Source: Aporhodopirellula rubra
Lineage (GTDB): Bacteria > Planctomycetota > Planctomycetia > Pirellulales > Pirellulaceae
DNA: 64,000 nucleotides
Direction: 5' to 3'
Assembly: GCF_014192335.1 (NCBI RefSeq)
Contig: NZ_JACHXU010000008.1
Coordinates: 186,001-250,000, forward strand
Position numbers and translations under genes: made by a program
Shown here: positions 46,401 to 54,652 of the stretch, piece by piece
Position numbering within the stretch: position 1 is the first letter of the stretch
How the letters are laid out: each line of letters begins with the position of its first letter
The notes under the pieces: generated by a model
The model's database searches: none
Seen by the model: only the letters and a program-made list of their open reading frames with translations
Told to the model about the DNA's origin: nothing

Positions 46401-47957
46401 CCTTCGGAGACCGAGACCTCAGCAACGAACATTGGAATCTCGCGTGACTTCATAAACTCGCCCACCGAGGACATTGGGACAATCGTCGGTTACTCCTGGG
46501 CCGATATCAACCAAAACGGGCAGTGGGACGCGAACGAAGAGGTCCGAAAGGGCGTCCAGTATTTCTTAGACTTAAACGACGATGGTGTAATCGATCCGCA
46601 ACTCGAACCCGTCTCGATCACCGATGACGAAGGCCGCTACCGGTTCGGTTCACTCACGCCCGGTAGCTATGTCGTTCGTGAAAACGACTTTGATCGCGAC
46701 AACCTGCTGAATCCAGGTGGCGGTATCGTCATTGTTTCGACGTTTCCGTCGCCTGCAGCGGATGGACTTTCGCCATCGCATACGGTCGTCGTCAACGGTG
46801 GTGAAGTGGTGCAGGCGGATACGGGAACTGCGCAATCGCCGAACTTTGGTGCGATGGAAATCGGTCGGTACGTTCGGCCCGCAGATGTTTATCAGGATTG
46901 GTTCACGGAATACCCGTTATTGCAGGATGCCCTGACGGTCACGCAATCATTTACCGTTGAGAATAATAGCGGTAACAGTTTCAGCATTACGGAAATTAAT
47001 GAACTCAATCTCGATATCCGTGAGTCCGACTACGTCAGTGTCAAACAGGTAGCGTCGGACGGCAGTTTGATCGATCCCGTCTTCCCGCTCAGCGTCGCTG
47101 CGGATAGATCTGTCGAATTCATTGCTTTTTACGCTCCGGTGCAACGAGATGCAACCGGTCAGGTCCTCTCGCAGCAGCCTGATTGGTTGGGGCCAGCGGT
47201 TGATCGAGCTGCGCACACGTTTGGTGATGATGCCGCAATCGAAGTCGTCACGGATGGAGGTTTGCGTTATCCGGTTCGGCTAATTGGCGGTTCCACATTT
47301 GATAGTGACATTAACTATGACGGTGTTGTTGATGTCATCGATGCGGGTTTGCTCAACGACCTGCTAATTCGTGAGCCGGTAGCACGTGAGCAGACGACGC
47401 GATTCGATCCTAGCAAAGACATCAATGTGCGTTGTCCGAACGGCGCGGATCAAACCACCGGTACCTGCGTGTTTCCCGTAGGAGGGGATCCGGTACGAGA
47501 AATCTCCCTCGGGGATTTCGGCCCGATCAACGTTGAGATCGATCAGTCTGTGCGCACAGCGATCGCGTTGGAAGTCCCGCTGCCGCCACCGGAATCCACG
47601 TCGGTTGCTGAATCCATGTCAGTCACTGAATCCACGTCAGTCGCGGGCGTCCAATCAGGGCTTCTCGGTGGTGAACCATTGGAACGTTTGACGAGTTCTC
47701 AAACGTCGCTGAGTGAGTTATTGGACGCGTTTTGTCTTGCGGAACCGGACGTTGGCGACCGAGAAAACCACACTTCTATGGAAGGTCTGCCTGTTGAACG
47801 CTTGGTCGCCACCAATTTAGAGGACATCGCGGTCGCAGATTCAGAAGAGGTCGACGTGGAAGTATCGTGGTGCGATCCAAGTGCAGCCGATGTGAATCGG
47901 GACGAAGACGACGAGCGGTTGCGGGCCGTTGATGAAGTGTTCGGAATGCTCGTGTAA
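43422..47957 (+). CDS. Large surface protein with DUF11 and SdrD B-like repeats
   Basis: A 1511-residue protein. The N-terminus is basic and carries SLESRKLL, a LEPR-XLL variant. Residues about 35-300 look like a beta-propeller (LPDGTVIAAAST, DGTLYATSQDGG), followed by a jelly-roll-like part ending GWYVDDVVIVH. Three DUF11 repeats start at about 474, 600 and 728, each beginning with a form of SV.KSVDD..P..G. Two SdrD B-like domains start at about 883 (GFVWDDANQDGIWD) and 1022. A dockerin-like calcium loop (INYDGVVDVIDAG) lies near 1297. Near residues 1391-1408 the chain has three 6-residue repeats of the form ESTSVA. It ends LRAVDEVFGMLV. Probable extracellular adhesin. Confidence 0.85.
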   Translation: MPRKSTHTKRHLGYPRRLRVESLESRKLLASDVLVSAIDAPSNGDANHSTMSLIDLRDGEVSPVVPASQLQSSVDDSDEGVSGLAILPDGTVIAAASTESGRDGVLASELVVRNSLGGVVMRRVAVELDGSPVSVADLTNDSTGRVFGVTASLSGPTESAKLIEIDPLTGDAILIGDTGLPGQVSIAMHPDGTLYATSQDGGFSPLTLHRLDVTDASVIESNSISDHTPYGFTTGLAVHPDSGLLYGSESHLGRFFTIDPVTHSRAFLSTQSPLRGVSGDVAFTTRRDSGDVRQLLYAGFNQGSDGFTIDNSGGEIGGLWHRSFGRREDGLLNHSLSGSFYYGLFEGPDGGGSTILDRYHRGVISSPEVALPAEGTSILSFSYLLDARPELTRDFVTVSVDDGTTVTPILTRADGTLPETAGDWLTATYDLTAYAGQTVSIDFEFDSGDPVNEDPEGWYVDDVVIVHLADPAPLTADVSIAKTVDDATPNEGQVITYTLTAANSSDSVGTATGVVVTDVLPVGVAFESAVASEGDYDSLTGIWDGIDLVPGETATLSLSVIVSAGTNAETLVNVATIESDLEDPDASNNEVEVPVTVNSVDLSVVKSVDDAMPTVGDSVTFEMVVANSPASNAVATGVTLVDVLPTGFSFVSASDGGVYDEASRTISWSLPDVGVGEQLAVSVIAGVDIDSAALTLVNLARVSAGETDPNLNNNESTQTVVPKPKPSANLSVDKSVSNPTPVEGDQVVYTIVAGNSNSSLSDASGVTVVDVLPDGVSLVSFTVTAGTFNEETGVWTVGSLARGVSETLALTVSVNAGTAGTSVANTAVIEGDEDDPDLSDNTDTETMTPQPIATQTVQFIAPLSVFRAGTPVLPAPSQIAALGFVWDDANQDGIWDASESAVNGATVSLFQGATLFGSSQTGSFDLDGSGEINPQTESGIYFFAAGSVLDGTYQVRVDLPSSVTTTFPATGELEIEIDQSAPISQRPIGTAGQPSETETSATNIGISRDFINSPTEDIGTIVGYSWADINQNGQWDANEEVRKGVQYFLDLNDDGVIDPQLEPVSITDDEGRYRFGSLTPGSYVVRENDFDRDNLLNPGGGIVIVSTFPSPAADGLSPSHTVVVNGGEVVQADTGTAQSPNFGAMEIGRYVRPADVYQDWFTEYPLLQDALTVTQSFTVENNSGNSFSITEINELNLDIRESDYVSVKQVASDGSLIDPVFPLSVAADRSVEFIAFYAPVQRDATGQVLSQQPDWLGPAVDRAAHTFGDDAAIEVVTDGGLRYPVRLIGGSTFDSDINYDGVVDVIDAGLLNDLLIREPVAREQTTRFDPSKDINVRCPNGADQTTGTCVFPVGGDPVREISLGDFGPINVEIDQSVRTAIALEVPLPPPESTSVAESMSVTESTSVAGVQSGLLGGEPLERLTSSQTSLSELLDAFCLAEPDVGDRENHTSMEGLPVERLVATNLEDIAVADSEEVDVEVSWCDPSAADVNRDEDDERLRAVDEVFGMLV
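47592..47645 (+). repeat. Three-unit 18-bp tandem repeat inside the 1511-residue gene
   Basis: Units at 47592, 47610 and 47628 start GAATCCA(C/T)GTC and differ by a few bases. They code for ESTSVA, ESMSVT and ESTSVA and sit in a disordered linker before the C-terminus. In-frame length change by slippage would not break the gene. Confidence 0.8.
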
Positions 47958-47972
47958 CCCTGTTTCACGGTG

Positions 47973-48003
47973 TTTCACGCGAATTTGGCGTGAAATCTCT
48001 CTT
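47973..48003 (+). terminator. Terminator of the 1511-residue gene
   Basis: TTTCACGC, a 7-base loop, GCGTGAAA, then TCTCTCTT. The 8-bp stem is perfect and lies 15 bases after the stop codon. The palindrome TTGACGTCGTCAA follows at 48002-48014 and could belong to the next gene's control region. Confidence 0.6.
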
Positions 48004-48085
48004 GACGTCGTCAACGGCCGACTCGACACTCGCCAGCGTACAAAACACTCATCGACACTCTGCCATGGATGGCAAAGGGATCGAC

Positions 48086-49423
48086 ATGACACGGAAAGTC
48101 AAACGTAATCGGTCGCACCGCCGACCCTCCCATTGTCTGCGACTCGAGAATCTTGAGAGTCGTCGACTCCTTGCTGTTGCCGCATTCGAATCCGAACTGT
48201 TGGCTGACAACAACGGTGTGCCCGGCGAAGTCATCTCGGACAATACGGTTGCCGCGGGTGAAACTTTCTTCCTCCGCGTGACGGCTCAAGAATTTGATCC
48301 CATGCGTTTCGGACTTCAGTCCGTGGGCGTTGATATTGCGTGGGATGCTTCGCTGCTCGACGTGGTCGAGGAAGACTTTCAACTTGATGCGATTATCACT
48401 GCGAACTTGCCCGTGTTGCAAAAGGGCACGCTCGACCAAGATGGAGGATTGATCGAAGGTCTGAGTGGTACATCGCTGTCCGCGCTTGGTTCGGGACGTC
48501 CTATCGGAAACGCGGTCCCAGAAACGTTTGTTTTGATCCGCATGCGTGCGGGTGAACAGCCAGGTGTCGCAACGTTAAATCTACAGCAAGGTAGTGCGAA
48601 AACGATCACGGCACCGACGGCCGCTTTGGGCGAGCGTCATCTGAATTTCGATCACGAGACGATCACGATCGTGGCGTCGGCAAGTGAGCCGGAAACGCCG
48701 GTGGAAACAGAAGCTAACTCAGTGGAACCAGCAGACGTTCCGGTAGAGACACCACTTGCCGTCGACGAAGAACCATCGACCGCCGGTGATGTTCTTCCGC
48801 AAGAGCCCGAAGCCGCCAACCCGGACACGGTACCCGAACAGCCAGTCGTCACGGAGCCGGAGAAAGCGGAGCCACAGGGAGATTCCCAGGACGAAAATTC
48901 GTCGTCGGAAACGGTACCAACCCAATCGCCCGCGGCCGAAACTCCACAGGTCGATATCCCTGTCGAGGACAGTTCTATCGTAGCGGCACCTGTCGATGAA
49001 TCGTCAGTAGCTGGCTCTGAAGTGACGGAGTCTGAGACGTCAGAGTATTTGCCTGCGGATGTTCCTGCGGAGAATGTCGGCTCGGCCGAGCAGGTAGACC
49101 AGGTGGCCGAAGCAATCGATGAGGTGATGTCGTTTGACTTCAACGGCGACGGCGTCTTTGATTTTGCCGACTTCGGACTGATGAACGTTCAGGCGGCCTC
49201 GGCATCCAGCGAGATTGAGACCGTCGCAGAAGACACTGCTGCAACCGAATCCGAGGAACACGACGTTTCGACTGAGCCGACTGCATTCTCCGAGCCATGC
49301 ATCGCGGTGCCCGCTTTGAACGATGTGGAGGCGACGGAGAAGTGGCTCGATGATTTTGCGACGGCGTGGTTGGCCGATTCGGAAGCACGTGCGCGTCGAC
49401 GTGAAGAAACCCAACTCTTTTAG
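48086..49423 (+). CDS. Surface protein: LEPR-XLL-like, cohesin-like domain, dockerin-like loop
   Basis: A 445-residue protein. The N-terminus is basic (KVKRNRSHRR) with NLESRRLL, a LEPR-XLL variant. Residues about 30-190 resemble a cohesin-type domain (GETFFLRVTAQEF, then VGVDIAWDASLLDV and ETFVLIRMRAGE). A long Glu/Pro/Val/Thr-rich disordered stretch follows. A dockerin-like loop (FNGDGVFDFADFG) lies near 351. The C-terminus has KWLDDFATAWLADSEARAR. AAAGGGA lies five bases before the ATG at 48086, deciding the start against the in-frame ATG at 48065. It is the fourth surface gene of the locus. Confidence 0.8.
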   Translation: MTRKVKRNRSHRRPSHCLRLENLESRRLLAVAAFESELLADNNGVPGEVISDNTVAAGETFFLRVTAQEFDPMRFGLQSVGVDIAWDASLLDVVEEDFQLDAIITANLPVLQKGTLDQDGGLIEGLSGTSLSALGSGRPIGNAVPETFVLIRMRAGEQPGVATLNLQQGSAKTITAPTAALGERHLNFDHETITIVASASEPETPVETEANSVEPADVPVETPLAVDEEPSTAGDVLPQEPEAANPDTVPEQPVVTEPEKAEPQGDSQDENSSSETVPTQSPAAETPQVDIPVEDSSIVAAPVDESSVAGSEVTESETSEYLPADVPAENVGSAEQVDQVAEAIDEVMSFDFNGDGVFDFADFGLMNVQAASASSEIETVAEDTAATESEEHDVSTEPTAFSEPCIAVPALNDVEATEKWLDDFATAWLADSEARARRREETQLF

Positions 49424-50060
49424 GCTGTCGGGAACACGGCGGATCGAGCGTTCGTTTTTTCAGCGAGATCCTGCGATGGTCGCGCGTGAATTGCTCGGCT
49501 GTGCTCTCGTTCATTTCCACCATGGCGAATGGCTCGGTGGCTGGATTGTGGAGACGGAAGCGTATCTCGCCATCGACGATCCGGCCTGCCACGGCGCTCG
49601 TGGGCTTGGGCGCAGTAACGCGTCGATGTTTGCCGACGCCGGTACGTTGTATGTCTATCCGATTCACGCAAAGTTCTGCGTGAATTTGGTGACGCAAGGC
49701 GTTGGTATCGGATCTGCCGTCTTGATTCGCGCGATCGAGCCCGTGTGGGGTGTCGAGGTGATGAAGCAAAATCGTGGGACGAACGACTCACGCCGAATCA
49801 CATCAGGCCCAGGCATGATTTGTTCGGCGATGCAAGTGGATCGAATCAGCGACGGGGTCGACGTCACTCGCTCGAACGAATGGGCGTTACACTCTGGCCA
49901 TGACGTCATCGATGACGTGATCGCGACGCCTCGCATCGGGATAAGCCAAGCGGTTGATTTGCCGCTGCGATTTTTCGTCGATGGCAACCGTTACGTCAGT
50001 GGATTGGCTCGCGAGCATACACGTCCACGACGTGAACAGCTCGGAACGTTGGGCGAGTGA
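49401..50060 (+). CDS. 3-methyladenine DNA glycosylase, AAG/MPG type
   Basis: A 219-residue base-excision repair enzyme that removes alkylated purines. The fold's markers are present: FFQRDPAMVARELLGCALVHF at the N-terminus, GGWIVETEAYLAIDDPACHGARG with the catalytic Glu and Tyr, NASMFADAGTLYVYPIHAKFCVNLV, and RRITSGPGMICSAM near the substrate pocket. The frame extends upstream into the previous gene; the GTG at 49401 gives a sensible length but overlaps the surface-protein gene by 23 bases. A start at the ATG a few codons before ARELLG cannot be excluded. Confidence 0.88.
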   Translation: MKKPNSFRLSGTRRIERSFFQRDPAMVARELLGCALVHFHHGEWLGGWIVETEAYLAIDDPACHGARGLGRSNASMFADAGTLYVYPIHAKFCVNLVTQGVGIGSAVLIRAIEPVWGVEVMKQNRGTNDSRRITSGPGMICSAMQVDRISDGVDVTRSNEWALHSGHDVIDDVIATPRIGISQAVDLPLRFFVDGNRYVSGLAREHTRPRREQLGTLGE

Positions 50061-50080
50061 TCCGCTTACGCACTCGTTCG

Positions 50081-51235
50081 TTAGCTATCTTTCGATTCGA
50101 AATAGTCGGCGATCGCGTCCAGGATGCGTTTGCTGGCGTTGCCGTCACCGTATGGGTTACTCGCCTGAGCCATCGCATCGTAATTCGCTCGATCGGTCAG
50201 CAGTTCGCTCACGCCTTCGACAATCTTTTCACGGACCGGGCCGACCAGACGGACGGTGCCCGCGTCGACGCCTTCGGGACGTTCGGTCGTATCTCGCATG
50301 ACCAAGACGGGTTTGCCGAGTCCGGGGGCCTCTTCTTGCACGCCGCCGGAATCGGTCAGCACCAATTCACAGGCCTGCATCAACGCGACGAAAGGACGGT
50401 AGGATTGCGGCGGTAGGAGAAGCACGTTTTGAAGGTTTCCGAGCGTTTTCTCGACAGGGCCCTGAACGTTCGGGTTCAGGTGCACCGGGTAAACGAAACG
50501 GACGTCGGGGAATCGTTCGGCCAGCTCCGCGATTGCGGCGCAGATTGATTCAAAGCCGCCACCAAAGTTTTCTCGGCGATGTCCCGTGATGAGAACGAAC
50601 CGTTTTTCATGCCAATCAGAGGGCAGAACGCTGGCGAGATGGGATTCGATCTCTTCCGCAATCTTCGGGTCTTTTTGTCGTTCGACTTCGAGATGCAGGG
50701 CGTCGATGACAGTGTTACCGGTAACAAAGATCTTCTCGGTTGCGACTCTCTCGTCGAGAAGGTGTTTTTCGCTGACGGTTGTCGGGGCGAAATGGAGCGT
50801 CGACAGAGGCGTGGCTAGCACCCGGTTGGCTTCTTCGGGAAAAGGGCTCGTCATGTCGCCCGTTCGAAGGCCCGCCTCAACGTGTCCCGTAGGAATTCGG
50901 CGGTAAAAACAGGCGAGCGATGCCATGAGGACGGTCGTGGTGTCGCCTTGAACGAGAGCAAAATCGGGCTTCTCATCCTCCAAAAGTGCGTCGATCTTCG
51001 TCATCAATTTTGAAGAGAGAGACGCGAGTGTTTGACCCGGAGTCATAACTTCCAGGTCATGATGGACGGGAAGGTTGAAGATATCGACGACCTGATCGAG
51101 CATTTCGCGGTGCTGACCGGTTGATACCGACAGCAGTTCGAATCGGTCGTCCGACGCAAGAGCCGTGACGATCGGGGCCATCTTGATCGCTTCGGGACGG
51201 GTACCAAAGAAGACCGCTATTTTTGGTCGAGTCAC
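50081..51235 (-). CDS. wecB: UDP-N-acetylglucosamine 2-epimerase (non-hydrolysing)
   Basis: A 384-residue enzyme that makes UDP-N-acetylmannosamine from UDP-GlcNAc for surface polysaccharides. It shows VFFGTRPEAIKMAPIV at the N-terminus, VQGDTTTVLMASLACFYRRIPTGHVEAGLRTGD in the first domain, LITGHRRENFGGGF, and the UDP-binding end VLTDSGGVQEEAPGLGKPVLVMRDTTERPE. The length is normal. The start is a GTG at 51235. It is divergent from the UDP-sugar epimerase at 51349, 113 bases away, which may share a control region. Confidence 0.95.
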   Translation of the reverse strand: MTRPKIAVFFGTRPEAIKMAPIVTALASDDRFELLSVSTGQHREMLDQVVDIFNLPVHHDLEVMTPGQTLASLSSKLMTKIDALLEDEKPDFALVQGDTTTVLMASLACFYRRIPTGHVEAGLRTGDMTSPFPEEANRVLATPLSTLHFAPTTVSEKHLLDERVATEKIFVTGNTVIDALHLEVERQKDPKIAEEIESHLASVLPSDWHEKRFVLITGHRRENFGGGFESICAAIAELAERFPDVRFVYPVHLNPNVQGPVEKTLGNLQNVLLLPPQSYRPFVALMQACELVLTDSGGVQEEAPGLGKPVLVMRDTTERPEGVDAGTVRLVGPVREKIVEGVSELLTDRANYDAMAQASNPYGDGNASKRILDAIADYFESKDS

Positions 51236-51348
51236 GGATTAAACTGTTGGGCTCAAGGCTGGAGATGAGGATTTCGGGCTCGTAGTCTGATTGCCGTCAC
51301 GGCATCCCTCAAGTCGCAATAAGTATGCTTTTTGATGATGATTGTTGA

Positions 51349-52329
51349 ATGACCACTTATCTCGTGACCGGTTGTGCCGGTTTTATCGCCAACGAAGTCG
51401 CCGCTCAATTGATCGAATCGGGAGCGAAAGTCGTCGGCATCGATAATGTCAATGATTATTACGACGTGCGGCTAAAAGAGCATCGATTGGAACGACTGCA
51501 GTCGCACGATGCGGACCGGTTCGAATTTGTAAGAGGCGACATTGAGAACCAAGAGACTCTGGCGGAGCTCTTCGAGAAGCATTCATTTGATGGAGTGCTG
51601 AATCTCGCTGCACGGGCAGGGGTTCGGTACAGCATGGAAAATCCACACGTCTATATGACAACCAATGCGATGGGCAGTTTGAATCTGCTCGATCAAATGC
51701 AACGACATGGCGTTAAGAAGTATGTGTTGGCTTCCACTTCATCGCTCTACGCAGGTCAACCGATGCCATTCGTTGAGACGCTGCCGGTAAACACACCGAT
51801 CTCGCCATACGCGGCGAGCAAGAAGGCAGCCGAGGCGATGGCATTTGCCTATCACCATCTCTACGACATCGACGTGACCATTTGTCGTTACTTCACCGTA
51901 TACGGGCCCGCCGGGCGTCCGGATATGTGCATCTTTCGTTTCATCAAGTGGATCGACGAGGGCACACCGATCGAACTGTTCGGCGACGGAGAACAGTCAC
52001 GCGACTTCACATACGTGTCGGACATCGCCTCCGGGACGATTGCGGCACTCAAACCGGTCGGATATGAAATCGTGAACCTCGGCGGTGGTGGAACGCCCGT
52101 GTCGTTGAACACGATCATTGAGATGTTGGAACAGCGACTCGGTAAGAAAGCCAAGGTCGAGCATAAGACGTTTCACAAAGCCGACATTAAGACCACGTCC
52201 GCTGACATCACGAAAGCCCGTGAACGACTCGGATGGACACCCAAGGTCGACCTCGAAGAAGGTATCGACGCGTCGGTGGCTTGGTACCGCGAGCATCAAC
52301 CATGGTCGAGCGAGTTGCTGTTGCCCTGA
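51349..52329 (+). CDS. NAD-dependent epimerase/dehydratase, UDP-glucuronate 4-epimerase-like
   Basis: A 326-residue extended SDR enzyme. The NAD motif is TGCAGFIA (third glycine replaced by alanine). The catalytic Tyr-Lys pair is in SPYAASKKAAE, the catalytic serine in LASTSSLY, and DNVNDYYDVRLKEHRL and VLNLAARAGVRYSMENPHVY are typical of UDP-glucuronate 4-epimerases. FGDGEQSRDFTYVSDI lines the sugar-binding part. It probably makes UDP-galacturonate for surface glycans. ATG start; wecB is divergent next door. Confidence 0.9.
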   Translation: MTTYLVTGCAGFIANEVAAQLIESGAKVVGIDNVNDYYDVRLKEHRLERLQSHDADRFEFVRGDIENQETLAELFEKHSFDGVLNLAARAGVRYSMENPHVYMTTNAMGSLNLLDQMQRHGVKKYVLASTSSLYAGQPMPFVETLPVNTPISPYAASKKAAEAMAFAYHHLYDIDVTICRYFTVYGPAGRPDMCIFRFIKWIDEGTPIELFGDGEQSRDFTYVSDIASGTIAALKPVGYEIVNLGGGGTPVSLNTIIEMLEQRLGKKAKVEHKTFHKADIKTTSADITKARERLGWTPKVDLEEGIDASVAWYREHQPWSSELLLP

Positions 52330-52557
52330 TCGAGAAATCAGCCGGGGCAAAAGTGTCGAAACCGTAGATTTCTGACGCGTGGCCCTCTTTTCTGAGTCGC
52401 CTGCTTAAATCGCTGTTGGCATGGTTTTGTGACGGCCAGTGGCAGATTGGATGACCGTTTCGACGTCGAGGTCTGGACGTATGCGGTCTGTCCGCGAATA
52501 CTTGCGAAGCAGCGGCAACGTGGTCGCTGGATTTTTTCCCATTCTGGAATCAGCCTG

Positions 52558-53493
52558 ATGCGTTTGCTTCGTGTGCACGGACATGTTTTCCTCGTGATTG
52601 CGATGGTCTGTTTGAGCGTGTTGACGACGAACTGTGAGCGAGCGGAGGCTCAGAGTGCGGTCGTCAAACACGAAATCACGCCGCCCTCACAGCGGGTTCG
52701 ATTTCGACGAAAACCGTTGCCGATGATTCCGCCGGGTACGCGGTTTGATAAAGAACCGCCGGAGGGTTGGTCAAATCTTATTTCGTTTGTACGTGGTAAA
52801 TTGTCCAGTGGTGATGTCGACGCGGTATCCGAAACGGTTAAGTATTACAGTGAGATTTTCAATCTCGTGATGCTTGCCAACACCGATACGAATGCGGACG
52901 GCGACTACGAGCTTGATCAGGTCGCGGTCGGTTTCTCGATGTTGATCAATGGAAAAAACACGATCGTTACGTCAGATACTCAATCTGACTTGGGCGGCGG
53001 TTTGTCGATCATCGGACGCAGTGTTCTCGATGGAAACGTCGAGTCGCTTTCGAAGGTGGAGCAAGTCGCGCGGACCAAAAACAGCATGGTGCTCGACGCC
53101 CCCGCGATCATCCTGCGTAGCGGCAAGCATCGCGAAATGGTCGTGAGATATTACATTTGGGTGTTCCCTCAAAACGGCAACATCGGGACGCTCGTCTGGT
53201 TGCTCGATCCGTCCTCGGATCAGTCATCGCTCCGCGTTGCTGACACCACCATACAACTGTTACCACCGAATATGCACGAAGATCGTGTGATGAATGTGGA
53301 CGCGGATAAATTCAATCTATTGGGCATCCCCGCTAAGGATGCGTTCGCGTTGGTTCAAATTCCACAGGGGGTCGCGTTTGAAATGAACGAGGCCATGCGA
53401 GCGGTCGCGGCAGAGAAGAACTACACGCCTGAAACGTTCGCTGAGTTAACCGCTGCGGTGGCATCGACGTTGAAGACGGGCAAGAAAGAATAA
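52558..53493 (+). CDS. Secreted protein of unknown function
   Basis: A 311-residue protein. A signal peptide (FLVIAMVCLSVLTTNCERAEA) is followed by a basic, Pro-rich linker and a globular domain I do not recognise. It has WSNLISFVRGKLSSGDVDAVSETVKYYSEIFNLVM, QVAVGFSMLINGKNTIVTSDTQ and VRYYIWVFPQNGNIGTLVWLL. The frame opens 43 codons upstream; the ATG at 52558 places the signal peptide at the N-terminus. The DUF3859 gene follows after 35 bases and may be co-transcribed. Confidence 0.7.
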   Translation: MRLLRVHGHVFLVIAMVCLSVLTTNCERAEAQSAVVKHEITPPSQRVRFRRKPLPMIPPGTRFDKEPPEGWSNLISFVRGKLSSGDVDAVSETVKYYSEIFNLVMLANTDTNADGDYELDQVAVGFSMLINGKNTIVTSDTQSDLGGGLSIIGRSVLDGNVESLSKVEQVARTKNSMVLDAPAIILRSGKHREMVVRYYIWVFPQNGNIGTLVWLLDPSSDQSSLRVADTTIQLLPPNMHEDRVMNVDADKFNLLGIPAKDAFALVQIPQGVAFEMNEAMRAVAAEKNYTPETFAELTAAVASTLKTGKKE

Positions 53494-53528
53494 CGACCCG
53501 TTTCGGGATCTGTCCTCGTGGGAATTTG

Positions 53529-53924
53529 ATGGCGAAGAGAAAGACTGAAGTTCGACTGCGTACTCACGGGATTTATTCACAGTGGGAGTCCGGTACCAAG
53601 CAGTTGCCGCGTTTGTATGAAGTGACAACGGAAGTCCCGGCGGTCGTCGACATCGAGTTCGGGTTCGTTGTGAACATCAAGAATGCAAAGAATCAGGAAC
53701 TCTATTTCTGTATCGACCATCCCGGCATTCGTGACGACCGCGGCAAACGGCGTGCTCCCTTCGACGGAACCGTGTATGTCAAAACCAACGATTGGGATTT
53801 TTACTTGGGCGATACCGTTTGGGAGCCGATCGATGACAAGTTGGGCGAATGGCACATGTGGCTCGAGCTCGATGGCAAGGTGATCGCTGAAAAGACATTT
53901 CAGCTGTCCGCCGATCACGCCTGA
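53529..53924 (+). CDS. DUF3859 domain protein
   Basis: A 131-residue beta-rich protein. LPRLYEVTTEVPAVVDIEFGFVVNI, YFCIDHPGIRDDRGKRRAPFDGTVYV and DWDFYLGDTVWEPIDDKLGEWHMW are typical of DUF3859, whose function is not known. No signal peptide. The frame opens at a TTG at 53526; I chose the ATG that follows. A weak hairpin (GAGG/CCTC outer and TTGA/TCAA inner pairs) lies just after the stop, at 53927-53947. Confidence 0.75.
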   Translation: MAKRKTEVRLRTHGIYSQWESGTKQLPRLYEVTTEVPAVVDIEFGFVVNIKNAKNQELYFCIDHPGIRDDRGKRRAPFDGTVYVKTNDWDFYLGDTVWEPIDDKLGEWHMWLELDGKVIAEKTFQLSADHA

Positions 53925-54184
53925 TCGAGGTGTTGAGTTTCAACCTCAGCGTTTGGAGCGATGCCGATAGACCGTTCGCGCGAAACCGATCGCGGCGCCG
54001 AATCCGACTGGTGAAGTGAGTTGCTGAATCGGACGACTATGTCCAGTGGCATTGACGCCGATTTGCTAGCAGCCGGCATTCACTCAACGGTCAGCCTGTG
54101 GGCGTTTTTGTCGTTTGAAGCAGTGTCACCGTGGTAGCTCGTGCGTTCAGATGAGCGACGCAATCGACGGCCAATGAAGCGAGT

Positions 54185-54547
54185 TTATTTCGTTGTCCAT
54201 TGAGGAGCCGGTTGGATCTCGTCGGCGACAGCGCCACCTTGGTCTTTTCGACCACTGCCTTCGAGTCGGCTGATCAGGCGTACCGACATGTCATGGTCGC
54301 ATGCGATCTGGCAACTCAGTCGAACGCCCGGTTCGGTGACTTCGCGGACACGCAGTGTTTCCTTTTCCGCTTCGGTCATCTTCTCCGGTTCGCCTTCGAT
54401 GAACTCAACGCGGCAAGTCGTGCAGCGCGAGACACCGCCACAGGCGTGCAGTTGGTCGGTTCCCGCGTCCTGCGTCAGGGCTTGGACCAAGCGTTTGCCA
54501 GCGGGGACATCAAACGTACCGACGTTTTCGACTGTGAGTTTGGGCAT
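54185..54547 (-). CDS. 2Fe-2S ferredoxin
   Basis: A 120-residue plant-type ferredoxin. The cluster ligands are C36, C42, C45 and C79: CGGVSRCTTCRVEF, then RLSCQIACD. The order and spacing (CX5CX2C...C) are standard for the 2Fe-2S fold. It carries single electrons; the partner is unknown. The C-terminal 25 residues are a polar tail. It follows lysA on the same strand after about 105 bases containing a hairpin. Confidence 0.9.
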   Translation of the reverse strand: MPKLTVENVGTFDVPAGKRLVQALTQDAGTDQLHACGGVSRCTTCRVEFIEGEPEKMTEAEKETLRVREVTEPGVRLSCQIACDHDMSVRLISRLEGSGRKDQGGAVADEIQPAPQWTTK

Positions 54548-54596
54548 CGTGGGGATTGGGTTTGAGGTGCGGAGAATGGGAACAGCAAGCGTCTAA

Positions 54597-54623
54597 CCAC
54601 AGTCGATCCGTGAACGACTGTGG
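54597..54623 (-). terminator. Hairpin between lysA and the ferredoxin gene
   Basis: CCACAGTCG and its complement CGACTGTGG around a 9-base loop; the 9-bp stem is perfect. It lies 30 bases after the lysA stop. No T-run follows on the minus strand, so it may be a weak terminator or an RNA-stabilising element. Confidence 0.4.
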
Positions 54624-54652
54624 CATTACTGAGGTGCAAAAAGCGGGCCGTC

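Noticed and set aside
53927-53947. Hairpin after the DUF3859 gene as a terminator
   Set aside because: The stem is bulged, the loop is three bases, and no T-run follows.
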